From Mycobacterium sp. PSTR-4-N (GTDB lineage Bacteria > Actinomycetota > Actinomycetes > Mycobacteriales > Mycobacteriaceae): DNA of 64,000 nucleotides. The notes beneath the pieces were generated by a model that was not told the DNA's origin, searched no databases, and saw only the letters and a list, made by a program, of their open reading frames with translations. The DNA lies in assembly GCF_022348085.1 (NCBI RefSeq), contig NZ_JAKRFN010000011.1, positions 1 through 64,000 of the forward strand, read 5' to 3'. The position numbers were made by a program, and so were the translations under genes. Position 1 is the first letter of the stretch. Each line of letters begins with the position of its first letter. Of this stretch, positions 16,250 to 24,960 are shown in pieces.

Positions 16250-16265
16250 CTGACGTGGACGTCAG
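16250..16265. promoter_or_regulatory. CTGACGT/ACGTCAG palindrome upstream of lipocalin gene
   Basis: A 16-bp inverted repeat (7-bp arms, 2-bp centre) begins 41 bp upstream of the lipocalin start. It is related to the three GACGTCA copies at the fusion gene's promoter (3812-3887). It also lies just beyond the 3' end of tRNA-Gly. Confidence 0.4.
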
Positions 16266-16280
16266 AAATCGGTGCGCCCG

Positions 16281-16354
16281 TGGAGCCGATGACGGGAATC
16301 GAACCCGCGTATTCAGCTTGGGAAGCTGATGTTCTGCCATTGAACTACATCGGC
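16281..16354 (-). tRNA. tRNA-Gly (anticodon CCC)
   Basis: Read on the minus strand, the sequence folds into a full cloverleaf. The acceptor stem GCCGATG pairs with CATCGGC, with discriminator T and an encoded CCA. The D-stem is GTTC/GAAC. The anticodon stem TCAGC/GCTGA holds the loop TTCCCAA, giving anticodon CCC (Gly, codon GGG). The T-arm has GGTTCGATTCC. Length is 74 nt with CCA. It lies between the lipocalin gene and the large repeat protein, both also on the minus strand. Confidence 0.93.
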
Positions 16355-16388
16355 CGTGTTACGAAGGGCAAGGCTAACACGTGCGAAA

Positions 16389-16456
16389 CCTCACCTGGTG
16401 TGCGCTCAGATCGCAGATCGGGCGCACAGCACGATCGGGCCGCACACCAGGCGAGG
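16389..16456 (-). terminator. Large hairpin after the repeat-protein gene
   Basis: The arms at 16389-16404 and 16441-16456 pair at 15 of 16 positions (CCTCACCTGGTGTGCG against its complement) around a 36-nt loop. It begins 8 bp past the stop codon of the 16465-19092 gene. There is no T-tract, so it may be a mycobacterial-type terminator or an RNA-stabilising structure. Confidence 0.5.
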
Positions 16457-16464
16457 TCGCTGCG

Positions 16465-19092
16465 TCAGAGCGCGGACACCGCCGGCAACGGTGTGATCGG
16501 CACCGTCACCGAGACCGCCGCCGTCGCGCCGCTCGAATCGGTGGCGGTGACGACGAACGTGTCCTCCTGCGGTTTCGCGCCGAACCCTCCCGGGCCTGTC
16601 GCATAGAAGCTCTGCGGCAGACCGAGCGGCCGGTCAGCCGCCCACGTAGTGACCACGATCGAGACCCGCTGGCCCGCCATCAGGTCGAGCGTCACCTCGG
16701 GACAAAAACTCTTGCCACCGCCACACCCGGTCACCGCGACGGCGTGTGTCCCGGCGTCGTCGTTCAGCACCAGAGCGCCCGTCTCCGGCGAGTCGGGGTC
16801 GAACGTTCCGCTGTACACGATCATCAGGGTGTCCTCTGGCGCCTGGCTCTGGCCGATCGTGTACGACTGCGTGGCGGTGGCCGTGAAGGACGTCGCGATG
16901 TAATTGCGGGTGGCATCGCGTCCGGTCAAGTCCGAAAGATCGTTCAGGCCAAGTGCAGTGCTGGCGAACGTACCCTGCTTGACCTGGGCGGGATCGCTGA
17001 ATGTGATGGTTGCGCCATTTCCACCGCCGCCGTCCCGGAACTCCTCGTTCGGCAGGTACACGAACGCCCCGGTGTCCGGGTCGATCGTCACGGTGCCGTA
17101 CTGCGTGGTGGCCGGCGCGCTGTAGGTGACCGTGCCGCCGTCAGGGTCCGTCGCGGTGACGGTTCCGCGCACCTCTGTTGTCGTCGGGTCACCGGCGCCG
17201 ACGTTCACGCCGGTGATCACCGGGGCGTCATCCACAGCGTTGACGACCACGGTGACGGTCGCGGTGGCCGTCGTCGTGCCGTCGGTGACGGTGTAAGTGA
17301 AGGTGTCGGTGCCGTTGTAGTCGTCGTCGGGGTCGTAGCTGATGGTGCCGTCGCGGTTGATCCAGAGATCGCCGTGCTCCGGTTGGGTGTAACCCTCGAT
17401 CGAGAGTTTGTCGCCGTCGATGTCGGTGTCGTTGGCCAGCAGATCAGCGGGGTTGACGATGAGCAGCCCGTCTTCGTCGACGGTGACGCTGTCGTCGGTG
17501 GCCACGGGCGGGTCTTTGACGGGATCGACGGTGACAGTGACTGTGGCAGTGGCGGTTTCGGTGCCGTCGGTGACGGTGTAGGTGAACGTGTCGGTGCCGT
17601 TGTAGTCGTCGTCGGGGTCGTAGCTGATCGTCCCGTCGCGGTTGATCCAGAGGTCGCCGTGTTCGGGCTGGGTGTAGCCGTCGATGCTGAGGTTGTCGCG
17701 GTCGATGTCGGTGTCGTTGGCCAGCAGTTCGGCGGGGTTGACGATGAGCAACCCGTCTTCGTCGACGGAGACCCCGTCGTCGGTGGCGACGGGCGCGTCG
17801 TTGACGGGGTTGACGCTGACGGTGACTGTTGCGGTGGTGGTCTTGATCCCGTCGGTGACGGTATAGGTGAAGGTGTCGCTGCCGTGGAAGTCGTCGTCGG
17901 GGTCGTAGCTGATGCTGCCGTCGCGGTTGATCCAGAGATCGCCGTGCTCCGGTTGGGTGTAGCCGTCGATGGACAAGTCGTCACCGTCGGGGTCGGTGTC
18001 GTTGGCCAGCAGGTCGGCGGGGTTCACCACCAGCAGTCCGTCCTCGTCGACAGAGACGCTGTCACTGCCGGCGACAGGTGCCCGATCGGTCGCGGCGACG
18101 TTCACGGTGATGACTGCCCAGTCGCTGTGCCCCCCGAACAGACCGTGCACGTGGAAGTCGTCGCGGTTGTAATCGGAGACCCGCACCAGGAATCGGTCAC
18201 GGCCGCCGGTGAGCGCGAACTCGTTGTCGGCGTCGTAGGTGAAGGTTCCGGTTGCCGGGTCGACGGTGACGGTGCCGTGCTTGGGCCCGAAGAGTCCGCG
18301 GCGGACCCGGTAGGTCAACGAATCGCCATCGGCGTCCGTGCCGTTGAACGCGATCGGAACGCTCACGTCGTCGTACTCGTCCAGCGTCACGTCGACCTGC
18401 TGGTTGTCCAGCACGGGCCGGCGGTTGAACAGCGTGCGCCGCGACTCCCGGCCCGCCGCGCTCAGCATGGTCCACAGACCGGTTCCGGCGGGCGCATCGG
18501 GCGTTGCAGGGGTAGCGGGCGCGGCAGGTTGGTCCAACTCGACAGTTGCTTTCGTGTCGTTAGCGACCTCCACGTGGGGTGCGGTCGCCACCGCGGTCGA
18601 GGTGACGACCTTTCGTGCCGGTCGAGACGTGCTGACTCGCGTCGGCGCGATCGACTCTGCGGGCTTTTCGGCGGCGGCGGGTGTGTCGGACCGCTCGACG
18701 GTGGGGTCCTCGCCGGCGTCCTCTGTCGTCGAACGTGCCGGTGTATCCGCCTTTGGCGCCGTGGCGCGGCGGTGGCTGCGCGACGGCGCATCATCAGCTT
18801 CCGTCGCGTCTCCGTTCACCTCGGAGCTGACCTTCTTGTCCGCCTTCTTCTTGCCGCGGGACGGAGAGGTGTCCGACGGCGCTGCATCCGGCCGCGACAC
18901 CGACCGATTGTCCGAGGACGAGCTGCTGATAGTGGAGTCGCTGTCAGCCGATGCGACACCGGTCGCGCCGCTGGCAACCGCAAACCCGACTCCCAACGCG
19001 ACAGCTAATGCGCCGACTCGGCCGATGTGTGCGCCGCCGGCAGTCGCCGCCGCAGTCGTCCCCGCCTGGCGATCAGTTGCCCGAACGTTCAT
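16465..19092 (-). CDS. Large secreted surface protein with tandem cadherin/VCBS-like repeats
   Basis: An 875-residue exported protein. The ATG at 19092 has GGGGGA seven bases upstream. After about 20 residues comes the signal core HIGRVGALAVALGVGFAVAS, then a 200-residue Ser/Asp/Lys/Pro linker. One Ig-like unit (about 245-335) is followed by three near-identical 95-residue repeats (DEDGLLVVNPADLLANDTD, GYTQPEHGDLWI, DTFTYTVTDG) typical of Big_9/VCBS cadherin-like domains. A further unit and a C-terminal domain with a likely disulfide (GCGGGKSFC) end the protein. The Asp-rich DTDxDGD loops suggest Ca2+ binding. Likely role: adhesin or structural wall protein, which is inference from architecture. 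A hairpin follows the stop. Confidence 0.85.
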   Translation of the reverse strand: MNVRATDRQAGTTAAATAGGAHIGRVGALAVALGVGFAVASGATGVASADSDSTISSSSSDNRSVSRPDAAPSDTSPSRGKKKADKKVSSEVNGDATEADDAPSRSHRRATAPKADTPARSTTEDAGEDPTVERSDTPAAAEKPAESIAPTRVSTSRPARKVVTSTAVATAPHVEVANDTKATVELDQPAAPATPATPDAPAGTGLWTMLSAAGRESRRTLFNRRPVLDNQQVDVTLDEYDDVSVPIAFNGTDADGDSLTYRVRRGLFGPKHGTVTVDPATGTFTYDADNEFALTGGRDRFLVRVSDYNRDDFHVHGLFGGHSDWAVITVNVAATDRAPVAGSDSVSVDEDGLLVVNPADLLANDTDPDGDDLSIDGYTQPEHGDLWINRDGSISYDPDDDFHGSDTFTYTVTDGIKTTTATVTVSVNPVNDAPVATDDGVSVDEDGLLIVNPAELLANDTDIDRDNLSIDGYTQPEHGDLWINRDGTISYDPDDDYNGTDTFTYTVTDGTETATATVTVTVDPVKDPPVATDDSVTVDEDGLLIVNPADLLANDTDIDGDKLSIEGYTQPEHGDLWINRDGTISYDPDDDYNGTDTFTYTVTDGTTTATATVTVVVNAVDDAPVITGVNVGAGDPTTTEVRGTVTATDPDGGTVTYSAPATTQYGTVTIDPDTGAFVYLPNEEFRDGGGGNGATITFSDPAQVKQGTFASTALGLNDLSDLTGRDATRNYIATSFTATATQSYTIGQSQAPEDTLMIVYSGTFDPDSPETGALVLNDDAGTHAVAVTGCGGGKSFCPEVTLDLMAGQRVSIVVTTWAADRPLGLPQSFYATGPGGFGAKPQEDTFVVTATDSSGATAAVSVTVPITPLPAVSAL
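17227..18081 (-). repeat. Three 285-bp tandem repeats in the surface protein gene
   Basis: Units at 17797-18081, 17512-17796 and 17227-17511 keep an exact 285-bp (95-codon) period and are highly similar at DNA level, including long identical blocks such as the QPEHGDLWI segment. Near-identity implies recent duplication or gene conversion. Copy number may vary between strains. Confidence 0.9.
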
Positions 19093-19426
19093 CTGTGAAT
19101 CCCCCAATTGTCTGCCCGGAATCGGTGTTTGCGGCACAGCGGTGGAACGTGTGGCCGTGGTGGCAACCCGGGCAGCAGCGCAGCACGACAACACGCGGGA
19201 TCGAAGAGAGACACCAGCCGTCGCGTCACGCGACCATCCCCGACAGCAAAACTGGCGACGATGTGGAAGCTAACACGTGTTCGCACAATGGGGCGGGAAT
19301 CTGTGAGAAAAATTGTTGCGGACGTAAGATCTTCTGTGAATTTTTCGCACCCGATTCACAGCAGGGCGGTCTGCTCTGCGCCGCGCCGCCTGCTACCGGG
19401 GCGATTCCCGCCGTTACTCTCGTCCC
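19093..19426. promoter_or_regulatory. Intergenic region with AACACGTGTT palindrome, AT-rich patch and dcd -10 box
   Basis: A 334-bp gene-free divergent region. It holds a perfect 10-bp palindrome AACACGTGTT (19272-19281). An AT-rich stretch (19300-19345) probably contains the promoter of the surface protein gene. TACTCT at 19415-19420, six bases before the dcd GTG, fits a leaderless dcd promoter. The 11-mer GCTAACACGTG at this palindrome also occurs near 16373, downstream of the same gene. Confidence 0.45.
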
Positions 19427-19999
19427 GTGCTGCTCTCCGACCGTGACATTCGGGCCGAGATCGACGCCGGGAGGCTCGGCGTCGACCCGTTCGACGACAG
19501 CTTGATCCAGCCGTCCAGCGTCGATGTCCGGTTGGACTCCTTGTTCCGCGTCTTCAACAACACGCGCTACACCCACATCGACCCCGCCCTACGGCAGGAC
19601 GACCTCACCACGCTCGTCGAGCCCAAAGAGGGGGAGCCCTTCGTGCTGCACCCCGGTGAGTTCGTGCTCGGTGCGACGCTCGAGCGGTGTTCGCTGCCCG
19701 ACGATCTGGCGGGTCGGTTGGAGGGCAAGTCGTCGCTGGGTCGTCTCGGCCTGCTGACCCACTCGACCGCCGGCTTCATCGACCCGGGTTTCTCCGGTCA
19801 CATCACGCTCGAGCTGTCGAACGTCGCGAACCTGCCGATCACCCTGTGGCCCGGCATGAAGATCGGCCAGCTCTGCCTGCTGCGGCTCACCAGCCCCGCC
19901 GAGCATCCCTACGGCAGTGACAAGGTCGGCTCCAAGTACCAGGGCCAGCGCGGTCCCACGCCGTCGCGGTCGTATCAGAACTTCCTGCGGTCGACCTGA
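19427..19999 (+). CDS. dcd: dCTP deaminase (probably bifunctional dCTP deaminase/dUTPase)
   Basis: A 190-residue trimeric Dcd-family enzyme, equivalent to M. tuberculosis Rv0321. It turns dCTP into dUTP and, in the actinobacterial bifunctional form, on to dUMP for thymidylate synthesis. Signatures are QPSSVDVRL, the substrate motif [14 protein letters not shown], and [11 protein letters not shown] with the conserved Gly/Asp region; the C-terminal tail closes the active site. The GTG at 19427 lies six bases after a TANNNT box, so it may be leaderless. Length is typical. Confidence 0.95.
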   Translation: MLLSDRDIRAEIDAGRLGVDPFDDSLIQPSSVDVRLDSLFRVFNNTRYTHIDPALRQDDLTTLVEPKEGEPFVLHPGEFVLGATLERCSLPDDLAGRLEGKSSLGRLGLLTHSTAGFIDPGFSGHITLELSNVANLPITLWPGMKIGQLCLLRLTSPAEHPYGSDKVGSKYQGQRGPTPSRSYQNFLRST

Positions 20000-20207
20000 C
20001 GTCCAACTGACCGCGGGCGGGAATCTCCGCGTGGCGGGTAATGTCATAACCACTGGCGCGCCGGCCGCGCCTCACCGCCGTGCAGCTAACCGCGACGTGT
20101 GTAACGCCGTGGCCGTCCGCGTCGATGAAGTACTAGTTGTCGGCGCTCAACCTGCAGGTGGGCCCATACAACAACCAGGCTGCAGCAAACTTTTTTGGAG
20201 GGGTCGA

Positions 20208-21827
20208 GTGGACATCGTTCTCGGTGTGTCGATGACACCTACGACGGTCCGCATGGTGCTGGTGGAGGGCGAAAAAGCGGACGGCGTCACCGTCGATCAC
20301 GACGTCTTCGACGTCACGTCCGCTGAGGCGTCAGCAAACGTCGCCGAGCAGGTGGTCGCAGCCGTCCAGGGCACCAAGGAAAGCGCGGAGTCCGGCGGGC
20401 ATCACCTGAAATCCATCGGTGTCACCTGGAGTGACCACACCGAGGCGAGCGCTCTTCGTGACGCGCTGTCCGCGCACGGCATCGACGACGTCATGCTCGT
20501 CGCCGAGAGCCACGCTGCCGCGTCTCTCGCGCAGGCGGTGGGACGCGCGGTCGGATACGACACCACCGCTCTGCTCTTCGTCGACCGCGACACCGCGACG
20601 CTGTCGGTGGTCCGCACCGACGACGGCTCGGTGGTCAAGGTGCTCAGCCGTTCGCTGCACAGCACCGACGCGATGGCCGTGCTCACCGAGATGGCGCACG
20701 CGGTGGCCGCGCAGGATGCCCCACCGCAGGGCATGTTCGTCGTCGGTTCCGGCGTCGACGTCAGCTCCGTGAAGTCTCATCTCGAACATCTCGTCGACCT
20801 CCCCGTCAGCGCGCCCGACGACGCGGATCTGGCACTGGCCCGGGGTGCAGCGCTGGCATCGGCCGCTGCACCCGCGTTCGAGGCGACGACCGTGGGGCTG
20901 GCCTACTCACAGGACCCCGACGGTGACACCGCCGGCTCGGTCTACGCCGGGCTCGCCGGCGCGGACACCCAACTCGCGCCGGTCGGCGCCGAGGTGGTCG
21001 ACGAGTTCGCCCAGACCGAGATGCGTGAGGCCGAGGAGGGGCGCAAGCCGTTCCTCCTTGTCGGCAGCGCGTTGACGTCGGTGTTCGTCATCGGTGTCGT
21101 CGCCCTGGTGATCTCGCTGGCGGTCAGCATCCGCCCGACCGTCGACTCGCGGCCCAGTCCCGCGCAGGCGGCCATCGTGCCGACCAGCCAGGCACCCGCG
21201 CCCGCGCCGATCGAGCAGGCCGCCCAGGTGCCCGCCGATCCGCCGCCGTCGGCCGAGACCATCAAGCCTCCGGTGCCGGTCGCGGTGCAGCAGACGCCGC
21301 AGGCTCCCCGCACCGTGTTCGTGGAAAAGCCTGCGCCTGCGCCCGCAGCTCCGGCCCCCGCGCCTGCTCCTGCGGCACCCGCCCCGGCGCCTGCTCCCGT
21401 GGCCCCGGCCCCGGCGCCGCCGGTCGTCGCGCCGGTTCCCGCTCCTGTGGTGGTTCCGCGGCCGGTGATCGTGGTGCCCCAGCGGCAGTGGCCGGTGTTC
21501 TCGCCGCCGAAGCCGGCATGGACGTGGCCGAGCAAGCCGGAGGCGCCTGAGCCGGATGAGCCCGAGACCCCGCAGTGGACGCCGCCGGTGACGCCGCCGC
21601 AGGTTCCCCAGGTGCCGCAGACGCCGCAGTGGCCCGGATCGAACTCCGGCAGCGGCCGCGGCAGTGACGACTACGGGTCCGGCGGTTTTGGTGGCTCCAG
21701 CGGGTTCGGTGGCTCGGGTGGCTCCAGCGGCTCCGGCTCGTCGTCGCGCGGCGGATCGGGCAGCGGCTCCTCCGGTGGCGAGAAGTGCTTCCTGATCTTC
21801 TGCGCCCCCGGCGGGGGCCGCGGGTAG
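20208..21827 (+). CDS. DUF7159-type membrane protein: degenerate actin/Hsp70-fold domain, TM helix, Pro/Ala tail
   Basis: A 539-residue mycobacterial protein. The GTG at 20208 follows GGAGGGG. Residues 1-225 start LGVSMTPTTVRMVLVEG and run through LLFVDRDTATLSVV and GMFVVGSGVDVSSVKSHLE to LALARGAALASA. These segments fall where Hsp70 proteins have phosphate loop 1, phosphate loop 2, the adenosine loop and the closing helix, but the key glycines and acids are largely missing, so ATP use is doubtful. A TM helix (about 285-307) follows, then over 100 residues of PAPA repeats and a Gly/Ser tail ending KCFLIFC. The architecture equals that of the two Hsp70-like proteins at the ini locus. Function is unknown. 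Confidence 0.75.
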   Translation: MDIVLGVSMTPTTVRMVLVEGEKADGVTVDHDVFDVTSAEASANVAEQVVAAVQGTKESAESGGHHLKSIGVTWSDHTEASALRDALSAHGIDDVMLVAESHAAASLAQAVGRAVGYDTTALLFVDRDTATLSVVRTDDGSVVKVLSRSLHSTDAMAVLTEMAHAVAAQDAPPQGMFVVGSGVDVSSVKSHLEHLVDLPVSAPDDADLALARGAALASAAAPAFEATTVGLAYSQDPDGDTAGSVYAGLAGADTQLAPVGAEVVDEFAQTEMREAEEGRKPFLLVGSALTSVFVIGVVALVISLAVSIRPTVDSRPSPAQAAIVPTSQAPAPAPIEQAAQVPADPPPSAETIKPPVPVAVQQTPQAPRTVFVEKPAPAPAAPAPAPAPAAPAPAPAPVAPAPAPPVVAPVPAPVVVPRPVIVVPQRQWPVFSPPKPAWTWPSKPEAPEPDEPETPQWTPPVTPPQVPQVPQTPQWPGSNSGSGRGSDDYGSGGFGGSSGFGGSGGSSGSGSSSRGGSGSGSSGGEKCFLIFCAPGGGRG

Positions 21828-21843
21828 CGGCCAGCCCACTTCG

Positions 21844-21904
21844 CGCGAAAGTGCACCCACGGCTGTGAAAACCCCCGAATCACGACCCTGAGTGCACTCT
21901 CGCG
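21844..21904. repeat. 61-bp dispersed inverted-repeat element, copy A
   Basis: The ends CGCGAAAGTGCAC (21844-21856) and GTGCACTCTCGCG (21892-21904) are inverted repeats with one mismatch. A second element of exactly 61 bp with the same ends lies at 59068-59128. It sits between the DUF7159-type gene and udgA. It has no coding content and looks like a small intergenic repeat family, perhaps a REP/MITE-like element. Confidence 0.6.
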
Positions 21905-21985
21905 GCACGGGACCGTCACCCTCCGTTGGTCTGGCGGCCAGTGTCGCGTAGCAGCCCTCTCATCCCGGCTGCCTATAGAGGCAGT

Positions 21986-23314
21986 ATGCGATGCACCGTC
22001 TTCGGCACCGGCTACCTCGGCGCCACCCACGCGGTCGGGATGGCAGAACTCGGCCACGAGGTGATCGGTGTCGACATCGACCCGGGCAAGATCGCCAAAC
22101 TGGCCGGCGGTGACGTCCCGTTCTACGAGCCTGGGTTGCCAGAACTGTTGCAGCGCAACCTCGATGCGGGCCGGCTGCACTTCACCACCGACTACGCCGA
22201 GGCCGCCGACTTCGCCGACGTCCACTTCCTCGGCGTCGGCACACCCCAGAAGAAGGGGGAGTACGGCGCCGACCTCCGCCACGTGTATGCCGTCATCGAC
22301 GCGCTGGTACCGCAGCTGCGCCGCCCCGCGGTGATCGTCGGAAAGTCCACCGTGCCCGTTGGAACGGCAACCGATCTCGTCGAGCGGGCCGCTGCGCTGA
22401 ACCCGTCCGAGATACCCGTCGAGATCGCGTGGAACCCCGAGTTCCTGCGGGAGGGCTTCGCCGTTCACGACACGCTGCACCCGGATCGGATCGTCCTCGG
22501 CGTGCAGCACGATTCACGGTTCGCCGAGGAGGCGATCCGTGCGCTGTACGCACCGCTGCTCGACAGCGGGGTGCCCTTCCTGCTGACCGATCTGCAGACG
22601 GCCGAACTGGTCAAGGTCTCGGCCAATGCCTTTCTCGCCACCAAGATCTCGTTCATCAACGCGATCTCCGAAGTCTGCGAGGCCGCCGGTGCCGACGTGA
22701 CGACGCTGGCCGACGCGCTCGGGTACGACGCGCGCATCGGGCGCCGATTCCTCAACGCGGGCTTGGGTTTCGGGGGCGGCTGCCTGCCGAAGGACATCCG
22801 CGCGTTCATGGCGCGTGCCGGAGAGCTCGGCGCCAACCACGCACTCACCTTCCTGCGTGAGGTCGACAGCATCAACATGCGGCGCCGCACCCGCATGGTC
22901 GAATTGGCCACCACCGCGTGCGGAGGCTCTCTGCTCGGCGCGAATGTCGCCGTCCTGGGTGCGGCGTTCAAACCCGAATCCGACGACGTTCGCGACTCAC
23001 CCGCCCTCAACGTGGCGGGGCTGCTGCAACTGAACGGAGCCACCGTCACCGTCTACGACCCCAAGGCGATGGAGAACTCCCGCCGGCTGTTCCCGACCCT
23101 GACGTATGCGACGTCGGTCGCCGACGCCTGCGATCGCGCCGACGCTGTCCTGGTGCTGACGGAATGGGCCGAGTTCGTCGATCTGGACCCCGAGACGCTC
23201 GCCGACACCGTGCGCACCAAAGTCATTGTGGACGGCCGCAATTGTCTGGACCGGCAGCGCTGGCGGCAGGCGGGCTGGCAGCTCTACGCGCTGGGCCGTA
23301 GCGTCGGGATGTGA
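21986..23314 (+). CDS. udgA: UDP-glucose 6-dehydrogenase
   Basis: A 442-residue enzyme oxidising UDP-glucose to UDP-glucuronate with two NAD+, like M. tuberculosis UdgA (Rv0322). The N-terminal NAD fold starts VFGTGYLGATHAVGMAELGH. The central part has the YEPGLPELL and VGKSTVPVGT segments. The catalytic cysteine is in GFGGGCLPKDIRAF. The C-terminal domain carries AAFKPESDDVRDSPALNV. UDP-glucuronate feeds envelope polysaccharide or glycolipid synthesis. The ATG at 21986 starts directly at the first strand and lies six bases after TATAGA, possibly leaderless. The next gene overlaps its stop by 4 bp. Confidence 0.93.
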   Translation: MRCTVFGTGYLGATHAVGMAELGHEVIGVDIDPGKIAKLAGGDVPFYEPGLPELLQRNLDAGRLHFTTDYAEAADFADVHFLGVGTPQKKGEYGADLRHVYAVIDALVPQLRRPAVIVGKSTVPVGTATDLVERAAALNPSEIPVEIAWNPEFLREGFAVHDTLHPDRIVLGVQHDSRFAEEAIRALYAPLLDSGVPFLLTDLQTAELVKVSANAFLATKISFINAISEVCEAAGADVTTLADALGYDARIGRRFLNAGLGFGGGCLPKDIRAFMARAGELGANHALTFLREVDSINMRRRTRMVELATTACGGSLLGANVAVLGAAFKPESDDVRDSPALNVAGLLQLNGATVTVYDPKAMENSRRLFPTLTYATSVADACDRADAVLVLTEWAEFVDLDPETLADTVRTKVIVDGRNCLDRQRWRQAGWQLYALGRSVGM

Positions 23315-23634
23315 CTGTTTACGCCCTGAATCTCTTCGACATCGCCGACCCCGCCGAGTACCGGGCCTACTCGAAGCGCTCACCGCAGGAGGTCGCCAAG
23401 CACGGCGGCCGGGTGGTCGCGCTCGGCAAGTTCCAGGAATCGGTGACCGGGGAGATCGCGCCGCGCACGGTGCTGATCCTTGTCGAGTGGGACTCGAGGG
23501 AGGCGTTCGACAGTTACCGCAACGACCCGGAGTTGGCCGAGCTGCACGCCCATCGGGAGAACGGATCGTCCTCTTACATCTGGCATCTGTTCGATCGGCT
23601 CGACGACCTGCGGCCTCTGCTTAAGCTCGGGTGA
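23311..23634 (+). CDS. DUF1330 family protein
   Basis: A 107-residue protein of the DUF1330 type, a small ferredoxin-like alpha/beta dimeric-barrel fold. The features are an N-terminal strand YALNLFDIADPAEYRAY, a GGRVVALG strand, LILVEWDSREAFDSYRNDPE and a C-terminal helix. The WDSxEAFxxYxNDPE pattern is characteristic. Role is unknown; related folds bind small aromatic or heme-like ligands. The GTG start at 23311 overlaps the udgA stop by 4 bp, and the stop overlaps the P450 start, so the three are translationally linked. Confidence 0.8.
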   Translation: MTVYALNLFDIADPAEYRAYSKRSPQEVAKHGGRVVALGKFQESVTGEIAPRTVLILVEWDSREAFDSYRNDPELAELHAHRENGSSSYIWHLFDRLDDLRPLLKLG

Positions 23635-24956
23635 TGGAGAAGTTCCGGCACCGGCTGCGATGGCTGATCCTGCACGGCATCGTTCGCGGACTGTCCCAGG
23701 TCGGTGCACGGCGCGGCGATCCGCAGGCGCGGCTCATCGCCGATCCGGCCGTGCGGGCCGACCCCGCGGCATTCGCCGATGAGATGCGCGCTCGCGGGCC
23801 TGTCGTCCGTTCTCGCACAGCGCTGATGACGTTCGATCACGCTGTCGTCAACGAGGTGCTGCGGTCCGACGACTTCCACGTCATGAGCCTCGGCGCGGGC
23901 CTCCCCGCGACGCTGCGCCGCATCAACGAAAAGACCCATACCGGCCTGCTGCACCCCATCGAGCCGCCGTCGCTGCTGTCGATCGAGCCCCCCGAGCACA
24001 CCCGCTGCCGCAAGATGGTGTCCTCGGTGTTCACCACCCGCGCGGTCGCGGCGCTGCGCGACCGCGTACAGGACACCGCAGACGGGCTGCTGGACCGACT
24101 CGAGGGCCGGACGGGGGTCGTCGACGTCGTCGACGCATACTGCGCCCAACTTCCGGTCGCGGTGATCAGTGACATCCTCGGTGTGCCCGAAGCGGACCGT
24201 CAGCAGATCCTGCACTTCGGGGAGCTCGCCGCGCCCAGCCTGGACATCGGCCTGTCGTGGAAGCAGTACACGAGCGTGCACGAGGGCCTGGTGGGGTTCA
24301 ACGCCTGGCTCACGCGTCACCTCGACGAGCTGGCCCGCAACCCCGGCGACGACCTGATGAGCCAGCTCATCCAGGCCAGCGCTGCGGCCGACGAGAGCGC
24401 GCGGCTGTCACAGCGGGAATTGCTGGCCACTGCGGGCCTTGTCCTGGCTGCCGGCTTCGAAACGACGGTGAACCTGCTCGGCAACGGCATCCGGATGCTG
24501 CTGCAGACGCCCGAGCACCTGGAGACCCTGGCCGCGCGACCGGAGCTGTGGCCCACCGCCGTCGAGGAAATCCTGCGACTGGACTCCCCGGTGCAGATGA
24601 GCGCCCGCTTCGCGCGCAAGGACGTCGACATCGCCGGCACGCGCATAGCCCGCGGTGAGCTGATCATCCTCCACCTGGCCGGGGCGAACCGCGACCCGAA
24701 GGTGTTCACCGATCCCCACCGGTTCGACCTCGAGCGGGAGAACGCGGGCAAGCATCTGTCGTTCTCCGGCGGGCGGCACTTCTGCCTCGGCGCCGCGTTG
24801 GCGCGCTCCGAAGGCGAGGTCGGATTGCGCACCTTCTTCGAGCGTTACCCCGGGGCCAAGCTCGCCGGAGAGGCCCACCGGCGCGACACCCGCGTGCTGC
24901 GAGGGTGGTCAACATTGCCGATCACGCTTGGGAGCGCGCGCACCGCGCTAGCGTGA
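23634..24956 (+). CDS. Cytochrome P450
   Basis: A 440-residue soluble bacterial P450. The I-helix is LAAGFETTVNLLGNG (oxygen activation), the K-helix ExxR is in VEEILRLDSP, and the heme loop SFSGGRHFCLGAALAR holds the axial Cys384. It needs a ferredoxin and reductase, neither encoded here. Substrate and CYP family cannot be assigned by eye. The start could be the GTG at 23631 or the ATG at 23634; the ATG overlaps the DUF1330 stop by one base (TGATG). The operon with udgA and DUF1330 seems positional rather than functional. Confidence 0.93.
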   Translation: MEKFRHRLRWLILHGIVRGLSQVGARRGDPQARLIADPAVRADPAAFADEMRARGPVVRSRTALMTFDHAVVNEVLRSDDFHVMSLGAGLPATLRRINEKTHTGLLHPIEPPSLLSIEPPEHTRCRKMVSSVFTTRAVAALRDRVQDTADGLLDRLEGRTGVVDVVDAYCAQLPVAVISDILGVPEADRQQILHFGELAAPSLDIGLSWKQYTSVHEGLVGFNAWLTRHLDELARNPGDDLMSQLIQASAAADESARLSQRELLATAGLVLAAGFETTVNLLGNGIRMLLQTPEHLETLAARPELWPTAVEEILRLDSPVQMSARFARKDVDIAGTRIARGELIILHLAGANRDPKVFTDPHRFDLERENAGKHLSFSGGRHFCLGAALARSEGEVGLRTFFERYPGAKLAGEAHRRDTRVLRGWSTLPITLGSARTALA

Positions 24957-24960
24957 GCGG

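Noticed and set aside
17227..18081. Regular 285-bp repeats considered as a CRISPR or non-coding satellite
   Set aside because: The period is an exact multiple of three, the units are in frame, and they encode cadherin-like domains.
16381..19008. A long open frame on the plus strand opposite the repeat-bearing surface protein
   Set aside because: Its translation is Arg/Gly/Val low complexity with no domain; it mirrors the codon bias of the real gene on the other strand, which has a signal peptide and clear Ig-like repeats.
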